64,000 bases of DNA from Litorilituus sp. (GCA_030754235.1 JASMAS010000024.1:19398-83397); one strand, 5' to 3'; counted from the first letter of the stretch, positions 30,101 to 40,186 are shown. Translations and numbers: made by a program. Notes: generated from the sequence alone by a model not told the origin.

Positions 30101-32044
30101 AGTTCCTTTTACATCAACAAACTCGGCGGGTTCTAATGAAAAATCCACCGTGATAACTTTATCTTCTTCAACAGAGTAAGAGCTCGTTTGTGGCGATGTC
30201 CATCCATACCTTGTAACCGTTAAATCATAATCACCAACAAGTGCTAATAATGAATACTCACCATGCTCATTTGTATATGCAGTCATATTACCGGCAGAGA
30301 CAACGGCCTTAGCAACAGGTTCACCTGTTGTATTATCGACAATCTTACCGCTAATAGTACCTGAAGGCCCAGCTATACAAGTTGGAATTTTGAAGCTAGA
30401 AATATTAGTTGACCAACCTAAAGTATTATCATTTTCGGCTTTGTAATACTCTGTGGTATACCAAAAAGTACACTCATCAGCAGGATCTATACTCATACTT
30501 GAGTAATCCCCCCAACGGTTACGATTGATATTCGTTTGCGAACCTTCACCTGCTTTTAAGAGAATTTCATCGGTTAACGTATTTAAAGGATCATCAACTA
30601 AGCGAGTTGCGGCATATACTGAGGGATAGGTATCGGCACTAGATAAACTATAACCAAATGCTATGTTACCTTGTGTATCCATAGCACCGCTTCCCATCCA
30701 GCGGGCTTGTTCGTCAGGAGCAAAAGTGCCCTGCTGACGAATGCTAATATCACCATTGGCTTCATTTAAGTCAATTTCATACCAGCGCAGTGCAGGGGTT
30801 GAACCATCAGGAGCGGCAACATTATGAGTAAAGGTAATAGCACTTCTATCACCTAAATTACGATATGCTGCTCTAAACATTGAACGAATAGCCATACCAT
30901 CTAATTCAACACCATTTGGTTGCATAGCATTACTAGGCGCATTCCATGTCGCTACATCGATTGTCGCGCTTTCAGTAAATGTTGAATTTTCTGGAGTATT
31001 CCAATCGACATCAAATTCCCAAAAGTGAAGTCGGCTCTCTCCATTACCGTCGGCCCACATAAAAATTTGGTTTTGATTTGCATTAGGTGCTAATTGCCCG
31101 TCTATATCCAAAGGCATGGGCGTAAAGACTTCAGGATTATTACCTTGCATGCTCATAATTACTTGTTTGGCAGGAGAACCAATAAGCATTTTTTCTCTTT
31201 CATAAACGGCAACGCCGCCGCCGGCCCATGCGTAACCGTTAGCCGCATCAAATTGGTTTACCCCCATATAATAACCATCAGACCAAACACCAAAATGCGG
31301 GTAATCATTCATTAAGCTACCATAAGGGAAGTCATACAAGTAATAACTTCCTGTCGGATCCGAGCTAGTAGATACTGCGATACATTCGTGATTGTCTGTT
31401 CCATTTAAAGCAAATTGACTTATCATCCAACGATCAGCCATGCTATCGTACAATACGATAGGGTCACCATCATTATTACTCTCGCAAATCCCACCAAAAC
31501 CTTGCCATAGCTGGTTAATTGCAAATGGTGCAACTAAAGTATTACCCTCCTTATCAAAAACGGCCATCGCTACATTAACTGTTTGTACATAATGGTTTGG
31601 ACCTACATCACCGTTAGTATCAGGTGGTGCTACGCCTAAAACATTGCCCACACCGTCAAAAGATACACCGGTGGTTGGCGTGGCAATGCTATAACGTTTT
31701 GTATCTAACTGTGTTTGTATAGCAGGATCTACTTTTTTTTCTGCATTTTGCAATGACTCTTTAAAAGGAAAGCGATTTGGTACCGTTTTCACGTCAAGGT
31801 TCTTTGCAAAAGAGCCTGTAGATAATTTACGTTTACGCTGAGGCGTAAGGTTCGGTAGAGGTTTAGCTATAGCAGATAAAGGTTTTGAAACTGCTACATT
31901 AGCTGATTCTATTACTCTTTTTTCTATTTTATGATTAGGTTGCAAAAGCGGTTTTGTTTTAGGTAAAGCTTGGTTCACCGCTATGGCTGTTGTACTAAAA
32001 GCTCCCAGTGTTACTAGCGATACGATTTTTATTATATGTTGCAT
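27137..32044 (-). CDS. Large secreted multidomain protein with carboxypeptidase-regulatory-like and Calx-beta domains and GlyGly-CTERM
   Basis: Signal peptide; SGTISGKIVDNTTGEPVAKAVV; Calx-beta repeats (AVAGEHFTAKSGTLTWDDKDTSDKVITIE); C-terminus SSGGSIGFLSFLGLILLGLRRRVF. Confidence 0.85.
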   Translation of the reverse strand: MQHIIKIVSLVTLGAFSTTAIAVNQALPKTKPLLQPNHKIEKRVIESANVAVSKPLSAIAKPLPNLTPQRKRKLSTGSFAKNLDVKTVPNRFPFKESLQNAEKKVDPAIQTQLDTKRYSIATPTTGVSFDGVGNVLGVAPPDTNGDVGPNHYVQTVNVAMAVFDKEGNTLVAPFAINQLWQGFGGICESNNDGDPIVLYDSMADRWMISQFALNGTDNHECIAVSTSSDPTGSYYLYDFPYGSLMNDYPHFGVWSDGYYMGVNQFDAANGYAWAGGGVAVYEREKMLIGSPAKQVIMSMQGNNPEVFTPMPLDIDGQLAPNANQNQIFMWADGNGESRLHFWEFDVDWNTPENSTFTESATIDVATWNAPSNAMQPNGVELDGMAIRSMFRAAYRNLGDRSAITFTHNVAAPDGSTPALRWYEIDLNEANGDISIRQQGTFAPDEQARWMGSGAMDTQGNIAFGYSLSSADTYPSVYAATRLVDDPLNTLTDEILLKAGEGSQTNINRNRWGDYSSMSIDPADECTFWYTTEYYKAENDNTLGWSTNISSFKIPTCIAGPSGTISGKIVDNTTGEPVAKAVVSAGNMTAYTNEHGEYSLLALVGDYDLTVTRYGWTSPQTSSYSVEEDKVITVDFSLEPAEFVDVKGTITDGGTGEWPLYAKLNVEVPGDTYVLYTHPETGEYTVPLVKGINVKIIAEAINLPGYIPVEKDIIPSEETALELSLPVDENCTAIGYELSGGLSEKFDGEFAPQGWSVVDDYGQGVVWQSSKNSTWGNITKTEGDTAFVDTDAAGSGIEADTSLITPVISVADLNTTQLTFVGNHVTYSGNDSTTVDIKVDGGEWETLEKLFQGFGNLEDGLSEYTIDLADNLVGATNFQLRWHHFDANWEYFVAIDDVVVGSPSCEAIPGKHVYVYAEDGNYNTPLMHANLKVNDKLYMSQTMPEDSHLSSGLLHAFVPSEVDNVEISAYGYATKDVSVGDLSLASPIMLDAGLLELEDSVSFSVTKGRQIEEDLLVKNIGKAGVEVSILTLPYVDMQSMYGQFDASARHFGPKHLQKLDTKDIRHFPEIHAYEMLAPVYNSHFALNGNGWSLGIDRSSGNVWISEPELLGAAQDQLVQYTAEGEATGEVIDTADIVDVFAADIAYNSRTNMFWQVNVSSSQECIFEINPQSGIVTGNTICPELGTSQRGLAFDPISNTFFSGSWNDGVIHQFDTTGTVLRTINVNLAIAGLAYNPISGHLFVTHNGGEELGIYDIYVLDANTPNLAMIGGFNVNLDSNDDGEDDLELSGQAGLDIDCAGNLWAVDQVANQVISFSGGGEGVCDWNNIPWITTAAGGISIAAESSHTAKLNLDTNSLEIGSTAKAMLSVANDSPYGTVTLPVNLTVTAPNYGELALTETSVEVKNGEAVEFTVSRTNGDDFAVTVDYTLTDGIAVAGEHFTAKSGTLTWDDKDTSDKVITIETLDTDLDIPANFNLVLSNPSQAVIGDNQNAVIILTPDNLGKVSMATSSVTVDEQARNVSIKVNRTDGSDRAISVNYTTVAGTATTADFTFASAKVTWEDGDTATKTISVNITDDKYNEQDLESFNVVLSTDNKHVQMGDNVTLVNIKDNESSGGSIGFLSFLGLILLGLRRRVF

Positions 32045-32726
32045 AAAAACAATAAATCCTTCTTGGTTTTTGTTAATGATATGTTAAGGCTACGTGTATT
32101 ACTTGTGGTTAAATTATGAACAAGTTGTTAAGTGTTGTTCGATATTTTTTATACTATCTTATATTTACTGATTGTCAAAGTATGATTTTACCCAAATAAA
32201 TATCGGTATGATTAAGAAAATATCCTGCCTATTTTTTAATTATACCTAGAAAATCCCTCTTGGAAGCCACTATCTATAAGGCCTGTGTAAATTTCTTCAT
32301 AGATGATTTATAGTCCTAATTAATAGATTGAACGAAAGTTGTGCGTGCGATGAACTTCAAAGGAATAAGAAATAAACTCAAACGATTTAAAGCTATCTTT
32401 AGTGACCACTGGTCAGCTTTTGTGGCTAAACATGCTCGTTACAATTGTGCGTATTATCAACGTGAAATAACAAAGATGCTTGTACTGTATGCCTGTTTTA
32501 TGTGCAAAATATGTGCTGTGTGTGAAGTGAGATATTATTTTTAACACAAACTTTTTGATAGATGCTGACTATACAATTAATAATGGTTACGTTCCCATAA
32601 ATTATTGTTGGCTTTAAATAGTGGTAGGGCCAAAGCATTAAAAACATATCATCAAGAACTGTTAATAATTATCGGTAAACAATACCTGAGTTTTGTGTTA
32701 CTGGTTGGAAACAGTCAACAGAGTCA

Positions 32727-33314
32727 TTGGGTACTTTTTCAATCAAATATGTAAAGCGCAATAAGCATAAACAACTAGCGAGGGAAAAAGAGACTGTGCT
32801 AGGTCATGATGGTTTCAATTATATCCAAGTAAATAATGCTGGTTTTGGTCATAGTGAACGATATACCTTTGCTTGGAATGCGCAATACCTCAATCATTCT
32901 TTTTGGTTTAATACCTCACACACTAACAACTATTCTAGTGTTGAAAATTACGACCAATCAGCTGACGAAGTGCCAATTGACGAGATAGTTATGTATGAAG
33001 GTGAGTTAATGTCAAAAGCAGATCTTAAGTTAATCAATGATAATTTTGCACGGCCTTTAAAAGCAAGCTTTGGGTGGTCTACACAATGGCGAGACAGCTT
33101 AACTACAACAGTTACCGGTAGCTACAGTCAAGGCTATAACACTGCTCAAGCAACAGATAGTTATAGTCAAACCGATGAAATAGAAAGCGCTTGCCCTGAA
33201 TGTGAATCAAAAGACGTGTTAGTACCTACTTATAGAAAGTATCATGTTAAATCACGAATATTGGTTAGTCTGGGCATAAACTGGCAGCCGGCGACAGTAT
33301 TGATGCACGTTTAA
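32727..33314 (+). pseudogene. Probable remnant of a TonB-dependent receptor C-terminal barrel
   Basis: Amphipathic barrel-strand pattern (YTFAWNAQYLNHSFWFNTSHTNNY...LKASFGWSTQWRDSLTTTVTGSYSQGYN) with no plug domain or signal peptide upstream. Confidence 0.45.
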
Positions 33315-33373
33315 GTTCGATAGATATTGCTTTTTTACAAGTCGATGAGTCTCATCGCGGGCAGGTAAGAGCA

Positions 33374-33859
33374 TTGATCATCGATAAGAGTAATCAGATT
33401 TATTTACTTAAAAATAATGGGTATCAATTGTTACAACTACCCATAGGTGGGTTTGATTATACTCGTGATCGCTTCAAGCTGACTTTTAATCCAGTGTATA
33501 TGGATTTAACCATCTATCGAGAGGAGGAACGGGACAAATATATTATTAATCATCAAGGTAAATTACTGAACCAGTACGCGCAGATATTACACGATCAGTC
33601 AAAACATTGGAGCCAACAGTTAAAATCATACATATTACCATTTAAACTGAGTTTAACTGATAGTAAGCATGTACTTGCTAACCCCGCACTGACAGACTTT
33701 TCAGCACAAGTATTATATTTCATTTATTATTATTAATTTTTTTAACCATATGGCGAATATTAAAAAAACAATCACCTTTAGATGGTGATCTACTGTGGGT
33801 GGCCATGACTGGTGTTTTCGGTGTAATTGCGATGTTGTTATTGCCAAAAGACAGGTGAA
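33374..33859 (+). pseudogene. Probable remnant of a membrane protein, frameshifted near its C-terminus
   Basis: ORF 33374-33736 stops, but another frame continues with ...KKQSPLDGDLLWVAMTGVFGVIAMLLLPKDR* (TM-like); the upstream frame also extends without Met (AAGDSIDARLSSIDIAFLQVDESHRGQVRAL). Confidence 0.4.
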
Positions 33860-34008
33860 ATGATTAATATTGAAGAAATGAAACTAAAGACAAAACATTA
33901 CAGAAGTGAGTTGTGAAAACTACAACCGCCATTAACTGTGCTTCACTCATTATGCTTTATGATGATTTTAACATTATATTCACTCAAACTATCAAGTAGA
34001 CTAGGCCT

Positions 34009-34425
34009 ATGACCGAATCATTACCCATTACAATATTACTGGACGATGAATTAGCATTGCGCTTTGATAAAATCAGGAGTGCCGTTAATAAGCTTGAAGC
34101 ACAATTTAATTTTCAAGCCATGACTGCAAATTGGTATGGTGATGAAAATGATATTACTTTAATTCAGTTATGTTTATTCACACCTGAAAGCTTTAGTAAA
34201 GCGCATAAAACTCAACGAGAACAAAATTTAGAGCAGATTTCTGATGATGTGTTTACGGTGACTCAATATCATAATAAGTTGCTAATTTGCAATGTCGCTA
34301 TTACAACTGCCGAACTCACCTTATTAACTCAACAAAAAAAAATATTAGCGGCTTTTGTTGAAACTAAATTGAGGAAAGTGCTAAACCTTATAGCTAAGCA
34401 ACTTGCATTGCAGCCTATTAAATAA
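34009..34425 (+). CDS. Hypothetical protein
   Basis: 138 aa ORF, plausible coding context, no recognised family. Confidence 0.5.
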   Translation: MTESLPITILLDDELALRFDKIRSAVNKLEAQFNFQAMTANWYGDENDITLIQLCLFTPESFSKAHKTQREQNLEQISDDVFTVTQYHNKLLICNVAITTAELTLLTQQKKILAAFVETKLRKVLNLIAKQLALQPIK

Positions 34426-34514
34426 ATGAGTGAACACCTTCAAGTTGAGGGTATCTATATCATTAATCTAGATTCGGTATATAATTGGTTTAATAATAAT
34501 TTTTAATAAATGAA

Positions 34515-34829
34515 GTGACATTAAACATGAAATATTTATCATTCTTGCCTTTATTTAGTGTATTTACTCTTGTTGGTTGTTCTAGTAGCAATAATACTTG
34601 TGAAGACATTACGTTAGCATCAGAGCAAATTCAACAGTGCCAAGCATTGCATCGCCAAATTGTAAAGACCAAAGAAACACCTCTTATTCGTACTGAGCTT
34701 GAGCGAAGATACCAGCAAGACTGTATTGATATCAGGTATTATCGAGATGAAAAACAAGTCGCAATTTGTGGAAATAAACAAAGATATGAACAAATTCGAG
34801 CAACTGCACAGCAAGAAGCAAAGCAATAA
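34515..34829 (+). CDS. Small lipoprotein
   Basis: Signal peptide and lipobox TLVGCSS; likely start MKYLSFLPLF a few codons in. Confidence 0.6.
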   Translation: MTLNMKYLSFLPLFSVFTLVGCSSSNNTCEDITLASEQIQQCQALHRQIVKTKETPLIRTELERRYQQDCIDIRYYRDEKQVAICGNKQRYEQIRATAQQEAKQ

Positions 34830-34981
34830 TATTTATAGCACTATTTTGTGATACATGACACAGCTTAATGTGTAATAGAGTTATAGTAGATCTTTTGAGC
34901 ATAACAGTTCATTATATTGTGCAGCTATATTAATCTTTTTGCAGTACATGCGTAACATTCAACAGCGGTATCGTTATCTAT

Positions 34982-37603
34982 ATGGGCAACTCTAGTTCAC
35001 TTAAGCACACAAAAGGTGTTGATGAAAAACAGAGCAAAGTTATGCCAGTTGATGAAAAAGATATAACTGACCATGTCGCTCTTGATAAACAACTCCAGTT
35101 ATTGCAAGAGCAATATAAAGAGTTACAGTTTCGCTATAAGGCATTATTTCATCTAAATCAACTTTCTCAAGAATGCGATGAATTAAATCATTTTTATCCG
35201 CAAGTTCATCGCACTATTGCCTCACTCATGACGGCTGAAAATTTTTATATTGTCACTTATGAGCAAACTTTATCAACCTTAGAATTTGTTTATTTTGTTG
35301 ATGAAAAAGACGATTGGCCAAAAGGCGCATTAGATTCTGAAACATTTTCAGGCTCTTTTACTAATTTAGTGATTGAATCTAGACAAGCTTTGTTGGTTAC
35401 TCCTGCAATCCTAAAACAGTTAAGGGATAATAATAAAATTCAACAATACGGTACATTAGGCACAGACTGGCTAGGTGTTCCTCTGTTGCATAATGAATTA
35501 GTGATTGGTGTTATGGTCGTGCAAAGTTATAGCAAAAAAGTTCGCTATACTGACCAAGATTTAAATTTGTTAACTTTTGCAGCCCGACATGTCGTTGGTG
35601 CAATGTTGCGCTTACAAGACAAAGAGCGATTAACAAGTGCTGTGAGTGCCAGAACACATGAATTGATGGCACAGATAAGAGAGCGAGAAAAAGCAGAATT
35701 ATTACAAGCGTCTTTATATCGTATTTCTGAATTGACCACTGATACCCAAATAAATATCAATGACTTTTATAGCAAAGTACACGATATAGTAGGCCAATTA
35801 ATTAATGCCACTAACTTTTTTATCGCAAAATATGACCAAGAAACCTCAAGCTTAAATTTTTGCTATGTTGTCGATGAAATAGAAGGCAGTAACTCAGCTA
35901 GCTACAAACCGCGAAAGTTATCTAATCATTTTTCTGAGCTTGTCATAGAAAGGCGAGATACGGTGCTATTAACTTATCAGGATATGATCGACTTGTACCA
36001 TCAAGGTAAAACTATAAAGCCAAAAGCAAGTACATATTCTTGGTTAGGGGTGCCTTTAATTTACTCTGAGCACTTGCTTGGTATTATGGTTATTCAAAGT
36101 TACTCGCCCAATACCACGTATACTCAACAAGATGCTGATTTATTAAAATTTGTTTCTACGCATGTTTCTAGTGCAATAAACCGCCGGCAAGTATCAGATA
36201 TAAAAAGACAAAGTCATGAGTTATTAGAGCAACAGGTAAAACTAAGAACGTTAGCGTTAGAAGAAGAAATTATTCAACGCAAACAAGCCGAGAAAAAATT
36301 AAAACACACAGCAACACATGACAATTTAACAGGGTTGCCTAATCGTGCTATTTTCATCGACCTACTCAACCATGCTATTTCTCGCAAAAAGCGTAAGCCT
36401 GAATTAGCTTTTGCTATATTGTTTCTAGATTTAGATCGTTTTAAAGTGGTCAATGATAGCTTAGGCCATCATGCTGGAGATCTGCTATTAAAGTTTATTG
36501 CGCGAGAATTAAAGGCTATTGTGCGTTCAAAAGATACTGTTGCGAGGCTAGGGGGAGATGAGTTTGTTATTTTGATTGAAGACCTTGAGTCTGAAAATGA
36601 AGCTTACGAAATAGCACAACGCATTACTGACTTTTTACAGCAACCCTTTACCATTGAAAATCAGCTGGTTTTTACCGGCACCAGTATTGGTATTTTGTTC
36701 AGTGACAAACGCTATAATAATGCTAATACCATGTTACGTGATGCTGACACGGCAATGTATCATGCCAAGGATAGTGGTAAAGGTCGTTATGAAGTATTTG
36801 ATGCTAGCATGCATCGCAGAGTCGAAAATGCCTTGAAGCTCGAAGCAGATATTCGAGAAGCCATTGTCTGGCAAGAATTTATACCATATTTTCAACCAAT
36901 CATTAAGTTAGGTACTGAAGAGTTAAAGGGGGTTGAGGCATTAGCACGTTGGCAAAGCTCTAAACGCGGTTTTGTTTTTCCAGATGATTTTATTCAACTT
37001 GCTGAAGAAACTCATTTAATATTATCAATTGATTTACAAATTTTGCACAAGGCATGTCAACAGCTAAAAAGCTGGCAAGCGCAACTATCCCGTCATGATC
37101 TTTATGTCAGTTGTAATTTATCTTGTCAGCAGTTTTTTAGCCCAACACTACCGGATGAAATAGCTAAAATCCTGTTTGAAACGGGCTTAAAAGCAGAACA
37201 TTTAAGGGTTGAATTGACTGAGCGGGCTTTATTAGAAAATACCAGTATTGTCTTAGAGAACATGAATAAGATTAAACGATTGGGAGTGAAGATATTACTC
37301 GACGACTTTGGTACGGGTTACTCAAGTCTGAGTTATCTACATCGTTTTCCTATTGATGTGTTAAAGATAGATCGTGCATTTATTAATAATGTTCATGAGC
37401 ATGAAAAGCACCGAGCTATAATTAAGACAATCATTGATTTAGCGACTAATTTGAACATGGAAACGGTGGGGGAAGGAATAGAGAATTTAGCTGATGCTCA
37501 GTTGTTAAAACAAATGGGCTGTCTATACGGGCAAGGTTTTTACTATTCTAAACCAATACCCGCGATAGAAATGGAACAATATCTTATTGATAAAGCGCCT
37601 TAA
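34982..37603 (+). CDS. Tandem GAF-GGDEF-EAL c-di-GMP turnover protein
   Basis: Two similar GAF domains; RLGGDEFVI with upstream RSKD I-site-like motif; GVEALARW and DDFGTGYSSLSYL. Confidence 0.93.
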   Translation: MGNSSSLKHTKGVDEKQSKVMPVDEKDITDHVALDKQLQLLQEQYKELQFRYKALFHLNQLSQECDELNHFYPQVHRTIASLMTAENFYIVTYEQTLSTLEFVYFVDEKDDWPKGALDSETFSGSFTNLVIESRQALLVTPAILKQLRDNNKIQQYGTLGTDWLGVPLLHNELVIGVMVVQSYSKKVRYTDQDLNLLTFAARHVVGAMLRLQDKERLTSAVSARTHELMAQIREREKAELLQASLYRISELTTDTQININDFYSKVHDIVGQLINATNFFIAKYDQETSSLNFCYVVDEIEGSNSASYKPRKLSNHFSELVIERRDTVLLTYQDMIDLYHQGKTIKPKASTYSWLGVPLIYSEHLLGIMVIQSYSPNTTYTQQDADLLKFVSTHVSSAINRRQVSDIKRQSHELLEQQVKLRTLALEEEIIQRKQAEKKLKHTATHDNLTGLPNRAIFIDLLNHAISRKKRKPELAFAILFLDLDRFKVVNDSLGHHAGDLLLKFIARELKAIVRSKDTVARLGGDEFVILIEDLESENEAYEIAQRITDFLQQPFTIENQLVFTGTSIGILFSDKRYNNANTMLRDADTAMYHAKDSGKGRYEVFDASMHRRVENALKLEADIREAIVWQEFIPYFQPIIKLGTEELKGVEALARWQSSKRGFVFPDDFIQLAEETHLILSIDLQILHKACQQLKSWQAQLSRHDLYVSCNLSCQQFFSPTLPDEIAKILFETGLKAEHLRVELTERALLENTSIVLENMNKIKRLGVKILLDDFGTGYSSLSYLHRFPIDVLKIDRAFINNVHEHEKHRAIIKTIIDLATNLNMETVGEGIENLADAQLLKQMGCLYGQGFYYSKPIPAIEMEQYLIDKAP

Positions 37604-37645
37604 TACAGTGCTTATTAAGGCTTAAACTCTTGAATAAGCACTGTA
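37604..37645. terminator. Inverted repeat at convergent gene ends, possible bidirectional terminator
   Basis: Perfect 13-bp arms TACAGTGCTTATT / AATAAGCACTGTA, 16-nt spacer; overlaps the degS 3' end; no clear T-tract. Confidence 0.5.
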
Positions 37646-38673
37646 GTTTCAATGCTTTTTCCTTGTCGGTAGAATTTTAATGTTAAAGAGGTATTTGGCT
37701 TAGTTTCAGCCACTATATCTAATGCTTGAGTGATACTATTAATAGTTAATCCCCCTATTTGATAAACAACATCGCCAGCTTGAACACCGCCAATATGCGC
37801 AGGGCTGTTTACTGTTACCGCAGAAACAATAAAGCCTTTTACATCATTTAAATAGCGCTCTGCTGAAACACCAAGCCAACCACGAACTACGCGGCCATTT
37901 TCGATAATTTCACGCATTACCTTATCGGCTAGCTTATAAGGAACCGCAAAGAAAATTCCCTGGATATTTCGCTGAGGGTTTGACTGGGTAAACTTATGTG
38001 AGTTTATACCCACTAACACGCCATTACTGTTAATGAGTGCGCCACCTGAGTTACCATTATTGATAGCGGCATCCATTTGTAAAAAGTCTAAGTAACTGGT
38101 ATTGCTCAAGCCATTACGTCCTGTGGCACTGATAATACCTTGTGTTACGGTTTGACCTAAATTTAACGGGTTGCCAATAGCTAATACTATATCGCCAGCC
38201 AAGGGGTGTTGATCAGATTTTTGGGGGATAACAGGCAAGTTAGTGGCGTTAACTTTTAACACGGCTAGATCCGTTATTTGATCAAAACCAATTAACTCTG
38301 CTGGAAATAACTGTCCACTTTGCAATAATACCTGAATTAAATCAGCATTTTCAATAACATGAAGGCTGGTTAAAATGTAGCCAGTACTGTCCATGACAAC
38401 CCCTGATCCCAAGCGAGTTGATTTACTCGATTTCTTTCCATACCTTGGGTTAGATTGGATTTCTTCGGAGTAAATATTAACAACAGCAGGGCTTGCTAAA
38501 CTGACGGCTCTAGCAAAGGACATTGGAGCAGGTGCGCTTGATTGCTGATTAAATAATTGTTTTAACAAATGATTAGAATTTGAGTTAGGCATCAACAATA
38601 AAAAAGCAATACCAAAAAGTATTCCATAGCTAATTGAGTTTAACATGTATTTACATAGTGAACTAAGCTTCAA
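37615..38673 (-). CDS. degS: DegS-like periplasmic serine endoprotease
   Basis: N-terminal TM anchor, GNSGGALIN active site, one PDZ domain. Confidence 0.9.
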   Translation of the reverse strand: MKLSSLCKYMLNSISYGILFGIAFLLLMPNSNSNHLLKQLFNQQSSAPAPMSFARAVSLASPAVVNIYSEEIQSNPRYGKKSSKSTRLGSGVVMDSTGYILTSLHVIENADLIQVLLQSGQLFPAELIGFDQITDLAVLKVNATNLPVIPQKSDQHPLAGDIVLAIGNPLNLGQTVTQGIISATGRNGLSNTSYLDFLQMDAAINNGNSGGALINSNGVLVGINSHKFTQSNPQRNIQGIFFAVPYKLADKVMREIIENGRVVRGWLGVSAERYLNDVKGFIVSAVTVNSPAHIGGVQAGDVVYQIGGLTINSITQALDIVAETKPNTSLTLKFYRQGKSIETTVLIQEFKP

Positions 38674-38830
38674 GGGGAGAACTCTCTAATGGGGGAAGTT
38701 TATTATTATTTAGTCAGTTTAACACAAAATTTTGACAATACTTGAAATAATAAAGGCCAGTTCTCACTAGCCTTTTTGTGATGTCATCCGCTTTTATATA
38801 CGGTAATATCTTCTATTTTTTTAGAATATC

Positions 38831-40186
38831 TTATCTAATCATCAAGTATTGTGTGTAGCCATCACGTATGATATTTAATGCAAATACCCCTTTCTTGTCT
38901 TTTAAATACTTACGTAAACTAGCAATATTCTTGATCGGTGTGCGATTAATTGCGGTAATTAAATCCCCTTGTTGTAAGCCAACCATTTGTGCGGGTGAGG
39001 CCTCTGCAACATCGCCGACTTTTACGCCTTTATTCTTACCATTATTTTCTAATTTAGCCCCTTCAAACATGCGATGAATACTTGCTGCAGCAACGTTGCT
39101 CGCTTTTGATTGCTGTAACTTCACGGTAAAATCTTCTTCATCACCATGACGAATAATGGTTAATGTTACTTTTTTACCGGCACCAATCGAGCCAATTTTT
39201 CCACGTAGCTCATGAAATGATTTTACCTTTTTACCATTCACTTTAGTGATAACATCACCCGGCTTGATACCGGCTTTATCGGCTGCAGAATCGGGTAAAA
39301 CTTGTTCAATAAAGCCACCTTGATTAGTTTCAAGCTCCATTGCTTTCGCTATTTCACTGTTGACACTTCGCCCTAATACACCTAAAACACCGCGATGTAT
39401 TTCACCAAATTCAATAAGCTGTTTAGCTAAGTTGTTCATCATATTGCTCGGGATGGCAAAGCCAATACCAATATTGCCACCATTGGGTCCTAATATAGCT
39501 GTATTAATGCCAATTAATTCCCCTTTTAAGTTGACTAGCGCTCCCCCCGAATTACCACTATTTATAGCTGCATCAGTTTGGATAAAGTCTTCATAATTTT
39601 CTATGTCTAGACCACTTCTGCCTAGTGCACTGACGATACCAGAAGTCACTGTTTGTCCTAAACCGAAAGGGCTACCAATAGCAACAGCAAAATCCCCTAC
39701 ACGAAGTTTATCTGAGTCTGAGATGGTGATAGCGGTTAAGTTATCCGCATCTATTTGTAATAAGGCAATATCACTATCGGCATCTGAGCCAATTTTCTTC
39801 GCCTCTAGTTGACGCCCATCCTTAAGTGTAATGATTATTTCATCAGCTTTATCAATGACATGATTATTGGTAACAACATAGCCTTCATCAGCATCAATGA
39901 TAACCCCTGAGCCTAAGCCTCTAAATGGCCGCTGTTGAGCGTGTCGTTGTTGTTGATTTGGATTACCAAAAAAACGGAAAATATTAGGAACATTCTGTTG
40001 TACTTCATGGGTTCCTTTTACGGCAATACTCACTACGGCTGGCGTTGCTTTTTCAAGCATAGGAGCAAGGCTAGGCATTGTTTGATTATTGACACTGCTC
40101 GGCCATGCGGCAAAAGTTGGTGGGCTTGCTATAGCGAGAGAACCGGAAATAATTGCGGCGCTGATGACAAGGGATAATTTTTTCAT
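38831..40186 (-). CDS. degQ: Do-family serine endopeptidase (DegQ/DegP)
   Basis: Signal peptide, TNNHVID, GNSGGALVNL, two PDZ domains. Confidence 0.9.
   Translation of the reverse strand: MKKLSLVISAAIISGSLAIASPPTFAAWPSSVNNQTMPSLAPMLEKATPAVVSIAVKGTHEVQQNVPNIFRFFGNPNQQQRHAQQRPFRGLGSGVIIDADEGYVVTNNHVIDKADEIIITLKDGRQLEAKKIGSDADSDIALLQIDADNLTAITISDSDKLRVGDFAVAIGSPFGLGQTVTSGIVSALGRSGLDIENYEDFIQTDAAINSGNSGGALVNLKGELIGINTAILGPNGGNIGIGFAIPSNMMNNLAKQLIEFGEIHRGVLGVLGRSVNSEIAKAMELETNQGGFIEQVLPDSAADKAGIKPGDVITKVNGKKVKSFHELRGKIGSIGAGKKVTLTIIRHGDEEDFTVKLQQSKASNVAAASIHRMFEGAKLENNGKNKGVKVGDVAEASPAQMVGLQQGDLITAINRTPIKNIASLRKYLKDKKGVFALNIIRDGYTQYLMIR

Noticed and set aside
32341-32544. 67-aa plus-strand ORF MRAMNFKGIRNKLKRF...
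   Set aside because: No signal peptide, family or clear RBS; in a decaying intergenic region, not supported as a gene
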